A stretch of 64,000 nucleotides of DNA from Neisseria flavescens (GTDB lineage Bacteria; Pseudomonadota; Gammaproteobacteria; Burkholderiales; Neisseriaceae): positions 1,364,001-1,428,000 of the forward strand of contig NZ_CP039886.1 in NCBI RefSeq assembly GCF_005221285.1, in the 5' to 3' direction. Under the pieces are notes generated by a model. That model saw only the letters and a list, made by a program, of their open reading frames with translations. It was not told the origin of the DNA and did not search any database. The first letter of the stretch is position 1, and each line of letters opens with the position of its first letter. This document shows positions 59,884 to 64,000 of this stretch, piece by piece. The position numbers and the translations under genes are program-made.

Positions 59884-60176
59884 ATCCTCGGCTTTATTTT
59901 TTTCTTCTTCGCCTTGTCTTTTTTGCGTTTGGCTTTCTTCTCACTTTTTTCAGACGGCATCTCAGGATGTTCAACCACTTCCTGACCTTCTACCGTTTCC
60001 TGAATTTCTACCGCGTCAGCCACAACCTCAACTTCATTTTCAACCACACCGTTTTGACTGTGATCCCAAAAATCAGCATCCTGTTGGGATTTGGCAGCTG
60101 CGCCGTCGTTTAAAGGTTGTTCTTGGTCGCCCATCTGCTTCGGCTGACCATCTTCTTTCCAATCATTCAAACTCAT
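59880..60176 (-). CDS. Hypothetical charged protein upstream of the PycTM-like gene
   Basis: From ATG 60176, preceded by GGGAG, the gene encodes 98 residues: an acidic, disordered N-terminal part (DGQPKQMGDQEQPLND), Val/Glu repeats, and a Lys-rich C-terminus (KAKRKKDKAKKKKIKPRI). No domain is recognised. It is coupled by overlap to the PycTM-like gene and may form a cytoplasmic partner or a split N-terminus of it. Confidence 0.55.
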   Translation of the reverse strand: MSLNDWKEDGQPKQMGDQEQPLNDGAAAKSQQDADFWDHSQNGVVENEVEVVADAVEIQETVEGQEVVEHPEMPSEKSEKKAKRKKDKAKKKKIKPRI

Positions 60177-60341
60177 ATCATGACTCCCAACATCAAACAC
60201 TTTGAACTACATGGAAAATAAAAAACATATTTAGTTCATTTATTTCAGGTAATTTACATGCTGTTTACATTCTTTAAATGCCTAAATAGCAAACTGTCGC
60301 AGGACCAAAAGCCCTGCGACAATCTACTTTATATCGAAATA

Positions 60342-60626
60342 TTAATAATCGATGCGCTCTTTGATAATTTGCAAATCAGGATACGACAAAACAATGTCGT
60401 ACTCACGGCCATTTTTAAAAGCCTCAACCTCCAACACAGGCTGACCTCGACGGCTATCGGCATCAACTTCGTGAACTTGATAGCCGCGTTGTTCCAACAT
60501 TCTTACGGCTTTAGCACGGTTTTGCTCGAAGTTTTTGTCGCTGTAGATTTTGTGTTCGATGTAATCGCTGGCACCGGCAGTAGCGGCAGACAAAGCAACG
60601 ATGGCGGTCAATAAGAATTTTTTCAT
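60342..60626 (-). CDS. Small periplasmic PepSY-domain protein
   Basis: The 94-residue precursor has a signal peptide (LLTAIVALSAATAGAS) and a single PepSY-like domain (AVRMLEQRGYQVHEVDADSR, then PVLEVEAFKNGREYDIVLSYPD). PepSY domains are thought to inhibit proteases or bind peptides. It follows AAAGGAAATC. Confidence 0.85.
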   Translation of the reverse strand: MKKFLLTAIVALSAATAGASDYIEHKIYSDKNFEQNRAKAVRMLEQRGYQVHEVDADSRRGQPVLEVEAFKNGREYDIVLSYPDLQIIKERIDY

Positions 60627-60720
60627 GTTTGATTTCCTTTTAAAATGTGTATTCGGGTTTCGATGGATGTATTAAAACATGACAAAATTAGCAGTTAATT
60701 AGTGCTTAGTTAAATGCAGT

Positions 60721-60753
60721 AAAGGCCGTCTGAAAACTGCTCAGACGGCCTTG
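60721..60753. terminator. DUS inverted-pair hairpin upstream of the PP2C gene
   Basis: AAAGGCCGTCTGAA and TTCAGACGGCC-like CTCAGACGGCCTT are inverted with a five-base loop; one base of the right arm is changed. It separates the PepSY gene region from the PP2C gene. Confidence 0.65.
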
Positions 60754-60857
60754 ATCCTTAGCCATCAAATTTCAAACATATTGCCCAAATGTAAATCCGG
60801 ATGGTTAGAAACGATGAAAAACCTGCAGCGAATATTCACCCTACAAATGGACAAATC

Positions 60858-61610
60858 ATGAACAAATTTTGCGAAATCACCTTTTGCCAACAAATCAGCA
60901 GCAACAAACAACACAACCAAGATGCCCTTTTTAACGGCGAACAAGTGTTTCAATATAAACTCAAAACCGCTGAAACACGTCTTGAAACCCGTCCACGCTT
61001 TATCATTGGTATAGCTGATGGCATTTCCAATAGCAATCATCCCGAAAAAGCCAGCAAATCAGCCATGCACCTATTAAGCCGTACAGCCAAACTCAGCCGT
61101 CAAACCATCCATCATGTACAAGCCGCTTTATCTCAAGAGCTGGCAGAGGATTATTTTGGTTCATCAACCACTTTTGTTGCCGCAGAAATCGATCAAACCA
61201 CCGGCAAAACCAAAATCATCAGCGTAGGCGACAGCCGCGCCTATTTAATTGATACACAAGGAAAATGGAAGCAACTGACCCAAGATCACTCGATACTGTC
61301 CGAATTACTGGATGGTTTGTCGGATAAAAAAGAAGAAGATTTTGCCACCATATATGGCGGTGTTTCTTCTTATCTAGTAGCAGATTATTCCGAATTCCAA
61401 GACAAAATATGCCATATCGAACTTACGCTTAAAGCAGGAGAAAGCCTGCTGCTTTGTTCAGAGGGCCTAAGTGACGCCCTTTCAAAAGAAATAAGAGAAA
61501 AAATTTGGCAACAATATGATAACGATAAATCTAGGTTGACTGTATTTCGTAAATTAATTGCGAAACAAAGAGTTTATGATGATATGTCGGTAGTAATTTG
61601 CCGATTGTAG
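60858..61610 (+). CDS. PP2C-family serine/threonine phosphatase
   Basis: The 250-residue protein has the PP2C metal motifs: QHNQDALF (first Asp), IIGIADGIS (Asp-Gly), IISVGDSRAYLI and the terminal YDDMSVVICRL. It is a manganese-dependent cytosolic phosphatase. I chose ATG 60858, the start that aligns with the family; an ATG at 60801 lacks a ribosome site. It lies just ahead of the DUF262 pair on the same strand, with a 41-base gap, so it could belong to the same unit. No kinase gene is adjacent. Confidence 0.82.
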   Translation: MNKFCEITFCQQISSNKQHNQDALFNGEQVFQYKLKTAETRLETRPRFIIGIADGISNSNHPEKASKSAMHLLSRTAKLSRQTIHHVQAALSQELAEDYFGSSTTFVAAEIDQTTGKTKIISVGDSRAYLIDTQGKWKQLTQDHSILSELLDGLSDKKEEDFATIYGGVSSYLVADYSEFQDKICHIELTLKAGESLLLCSEGLSDALSKEIREKIWQQYDNDKSRLTVFRKLIAKQRVYDDMSVVICRL

Positions 61611-61651
61611 TCTATAATGTTTACCTATTTTTCATACTAAGGGGTATCTAT

Positions 61652-62956
61652 ATGAGCATAGAAAAAGCAGAAATACTCAAGATTGATGACATATTTAAAT
61701 TAAATTTGAGTATCCCTAATTATCAAAGACCATACAAATGGACAATCAAAAATGTACAACAATTAATTGATGACCTACTCCAAAATTTTAGGGAGGGGAA
61801 AAAAATATACCGCATCGGCACAATTGTTTTAAATAAGGATAAAGACCGTTCTGAAATAGTAGATGGCCAACAGCGGCTTATTACACTCTCGTTATTGCTT
61901 CATAAACTGGGGAAGGATGTGTCTCTTTTAAAGGAAAAACCGAATCATAGCATCAGCAAAAATAATATTACAACGAACTATAATTTTCTTAAAAACTATA
62001 ATTTCACAAATGAATTTAAGGATTACCTCCTTAAGGGGTGTGAAATGGTTTGTATCGAATTAGATAACTTAGATGAGGCTTTTCAATTTTTTGATTCACA
62101 AAATGCCAGAGGCAAACCTTTAGAATCTTATGACCTCTTAAAAGCTTATCATTTAAGAGACATGAGGGATAAAGACAAGAAGGTCATTCACCAATGTGTC
62201 GAACGCTGGGAAAAATCTGCAATGTCTAATGATATAAATAATTTAGATAAAATTATCAATTATATCTTATTTAGACTTCGCCGCTGGCATTACAAAGAGA
62301 ATGCAGAAATATTTACATCAGATGAATTAGATACATTTAAAGGCGTTCATAAAAAAGTTGATTATCCTTACTTACACGGAATATTAGCTACTCATGCCAT
62401 ACAAAAATTATCACATGAAAATCCATTTTTATACCGATCGATATCAGCATTTCAGTCTACACAAGTGCTAATCAATGGAAAATATTTCTTTGATTATATT
62501 GAATATTATACAGCCATTTATGCAAGACTATTTAGAGAAGAGAATGGATTACTAAGTAAAATTCATAAGATCAAAAGAATTGATTTGCCAGAAGGGCTAA
62601 TAGCTTTCTTAAACAATCATAACTACAGTTATCGCGTTGGTGATAAATATATTAGAAATCTATTTGAATGTACCGTATTGTTCTACTTTGATAAATTTGG
62701 AGAAAGCCACTTTGAAGAATTTATAACCAAAGCTTTTCTATGGGCTTACCGTATTCGGGTAGAATATAAGCGCATTACCTTTGAGACCATTGAAAAGAAG
62801 GCTCATGATGCAGCAGGATTAATTTCTTATATTGAAAGATCCATTACTCCCGAACAAGTAATGCGTTTTATTCAAAAAACTGAAAAAGTTAAATTTTCAG
62901 AACATGTAGACAATACAATAAAAGAGATTTTGGAAATTAAAGATGAAAACAAATAA
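61652..62956 (+). CDS. DUF262 (GmrS-like) protein, first of a pair
   Basis: The 434-residue protein has the N-terminal DUF262 domain with the motifs IPNYQRPYKWT and EIVDGQQRLITLSLLL, the nucleotide-binding and ParB-like DGQQR signature. The helical rest includes SQNARGKPLESYDLLKAYHL. GmrS-type proteins bind and hydrolyse nucleotides in type IV restriction of modified phage DNA, but the DUF1524 HNH nuclease is not seen here. ATG 61652 follows AAGGGG; an upstream ATG at 61598 lies inside the PP2C gene. The gene is AT-rich. Confidence 0.82.
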   Translation: MSIEKAEILKIDDIFKLNLSIPNYQRPYKWTIKNVQQLIDDLLQNFREGKKIYRIGTIVLNKDKDRSEIVDGQQRLITLSLLLHKLGKDVSLLKEKPNHSISKNNITTNYNFLKNYNFTNEFKDYLLKGCEMVCIELDNLDEAFQFFDSQNARGKPLESYDLLKAYHLRDMRDKDKKVIHQCVERWEKSAMSNDINNLDKIINYILFRLRRWHYKENAEIFTSDELDTFKGVHKKVDYPYLHGILATHAIQKLSHENPFLYRSISAFQSTQVLINGKYFFDYIEYYTAIYARLFREENGLLSKIHKIKRIDLPEGLIAFLNNHNYSYRVGDKYIRNLFECTVLFYFDKFGESHFEEFITKAFLWAYRIRVEYKRITFETIEKKAHDAAGLISYIERSITPEQVMRFIQKTEKVKFSEHVDNTIKEILEIKDENK

Positions 62957-64000
62957 TGATTACGTAAAAACATTAACCATAAATGAATTATTGAATAAGA
63001 AGGACAAATATATTATCCCTATTTATCAACGTAATTACGCATGGGGAGATGATGAGATCAGCCTTCTTATCCAAGACCTATGGAATGCATATGAAAAAAA
63101 TAAGGATAAGAATAATTATTATATTGGCAGCTTAGTCATTTATAAAAGAGGAAATGGAGATTTAGAAGTCATAGACGGACAACAACGATTGACCACACTG
63201 ACTTTAATCATGCACTACTTAAAATCAGATACCTTTGTTAGAAATGTATACTTTGAGCATAGAAATGACTCCAACTATGCCTTAGGGCATCTTAACTCTG
63301 ACTCCATACCTGATGTTTTTAAAAATGCTTTAAAATCAATAAAAAAATATTGGGAAACTGAGAGAACAGAAAAAGAAGGAATGGGTTTGGCAGAGTTCTT
63401 ACAAGAAAACGTTAAAATTATTAGAACCGAAGTACCCAAAGACACCGACCTCAATCATTACTTTGAAATTATGAATACGCGGGGAGAGCAATTAGAAAAA
63501 CATGAGGTTATCAAGGCTGCTTTAATGGAGGTTTTAGACACTGATAGTGAACGCTCTATTTTTGCCAAAATTTGGGATGCGTGTTCTGACATGAGCCGAT
63601 ATGTTGTAATGGGAATCAACCCGTCATCACTTAGAGAAAATATTTTTGGCAAGAATTGGGAAAATACTATTCCAAAAAAATTTAATGAAATTATTGAGAA
63701 TATTGCTGGTACAGAAAAAATTCAACATTCAGATAACGGCTCCGCAAATGAAGAACAATCAATTCTTCAATTAATAACCGCCAATAATGGGGATATCCAC
63801 TCCTCCCAAGAAAAAACAAACGAGCTTACAGATGGGCGTTTTAATTCTGTTATTGATTTCCCTAACTTTTTGATGCATATCTTGAAAATTTATCTAGAAA
63901 CTAGTGGCATTAACAAAATTACCTTTAAAGAGATTCCTCTGGATGAAAAAGAACTTTGGCATGTTTTTGACAAAGAAGACTGGAACAAAGAAAAGATCGT
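62943..64000 (+). CDS. DUF262 (GmrS-like) protein, second of a pair (partial)
   Basis: The reading frame is open to the right window edge, with 352 complete codons. It starts MKTNNDYVKTLTINELL and has IPIYQRNYAWGDDEI and VIDGQQRLTTLTLIM, and later IMNTRGEQLEKHEVIKAAL. It overlaps the first DUF262 gene by 14 bases. The missing C-terminus could carry the DUF1524 HNH nuclease domain. It is as AT-rich as its neighbour. Confidence 0.82.
   Translation, partial: MKTNNDYVKTLTINELLNKKDKYIIPIYQRNYAWGDDEISLLIQDLWNAYEKNKDKNNYYIGSLVIYKRGNGDLEVIDGQQRLTTLTLIMHYLKSDTFVRNVYFEHRNDSNYALGHLNSDSIPDVFKNALKSIKKYWETERTEKEGMGLAEFLQENVKIIRTEVPKDTDLNHYFEIMNTRGEQLEKHEVIKAALMEVLDTDSERSIFAKIWDACSDMSRYVVMGINPSSLRENIFGKNWENTIPKKFNEIIENIAGTEKIQHSDNGSANEEQSILQLITANNGDIHSSQEKTNELTDGRFNSVIDFPNFLMHILKIYLETSGINKITFKEIPLDEKELWHVFDKEDWNKEKI

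Noticed and set aside
63458..63652. 64-residue minus-strand frame
   Set aside because: It is opposite the second DUF262 gene, which has a continuous frame with clear motifs.
1..64000. Correia (CREE) elements, CRISPR arrays and rRNA genes
   Set aside because: I searched by eye for their terminal or repeat patterns and saw none; a systematic search could still find degenerate Correia copies.

Overview
The window is chromosomal DNA of a Neisseria species. The evidence is the very frequent DNA uptake sequence (DUS) GCCGTCTGAA, often in inverted pairs acting as terminators, together with neisserial genes: misR/misS beside the pglL end, rmpM, lipid-modified azurin, a minimal ProQ, TspB-type prophage proteins and a TfpX/TfpZ-like protein. 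Almost every DUS reads AGGCCGTCTGAA, the AG-DUS dialect of commensals such as the N. subflava/N. flavescens group, rather than the ATGCCGTCTGAA of the meningococcus and gonococcus. The species call is an inference.

Layout. 1-31 kb is core housekeeping: pglL end, misR-misS, a Pat-like acetyltransferase, the rpsP-rimM-trmD-rplS operon, a PepSY membrane protein, greA, rmpM, cysB, fnr, hemN, argF, an Ada/Ogt-type protein, dapE, a hemerythrin, azurin, dciA, secA, aroC, proQ, a PiT transporter and anmK. One IS3-family element (12371-13620) sits inside the DUS hairpin between cysB and fnr.

31.07-38.81 kb and 49.56-57.10 kb are two filamentous (inovirus) prophages in opposite orientation. Each encodes a small leader protein, Rep, a probable ssDNA-binding protein, a 67-residue protein, a major coat protein, a minor coat protein, a TspB-like adsorption protein, a DUF2523 protein, a Zot-type assembly ATPase and a Piv/IS110-type DEDD recombinase. 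The Rep-to-67-residue module and the Piv module are almost identical in the two. The coat, adsorption and assembly cassettes are unrelated or strongly diverged, so the phages are mosaics. The 157 bases before both piv genes are identical and non-coding, which makes them a candidate IS110-type bridge RNA.

38.8-49.5 kb, between the prophages and thus between long inverted repeats, holds a TerC/CBS protein, a TfpX/TfpZ-like protein, tRNA-Asn, a five-gene cluster built on a Ras-like small GTPase with roadblock proteins, a pseudo-receiver and a FimV-like membrane protein, an IS5-family element placed exactly at the rlmD stop codon, rlmD and an L,D-transpeptidase.

57.1-64 kb carries queC, a CDP-alcohol phosphatidyltransferase-like protein with a variant motif, an operon joining a small PycTM-like membrane protein to a DUF3616-type propeller with a fresh 42-bp duplication, a small PepSY protein, a PP2C phosphatase, and an AT-rich tandem pair of DUF262 (GmrS-like) genes. 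The second of these runs off the window; the pair is a candidate defence island. No rRNA genes or CRISPR arrays were seen.
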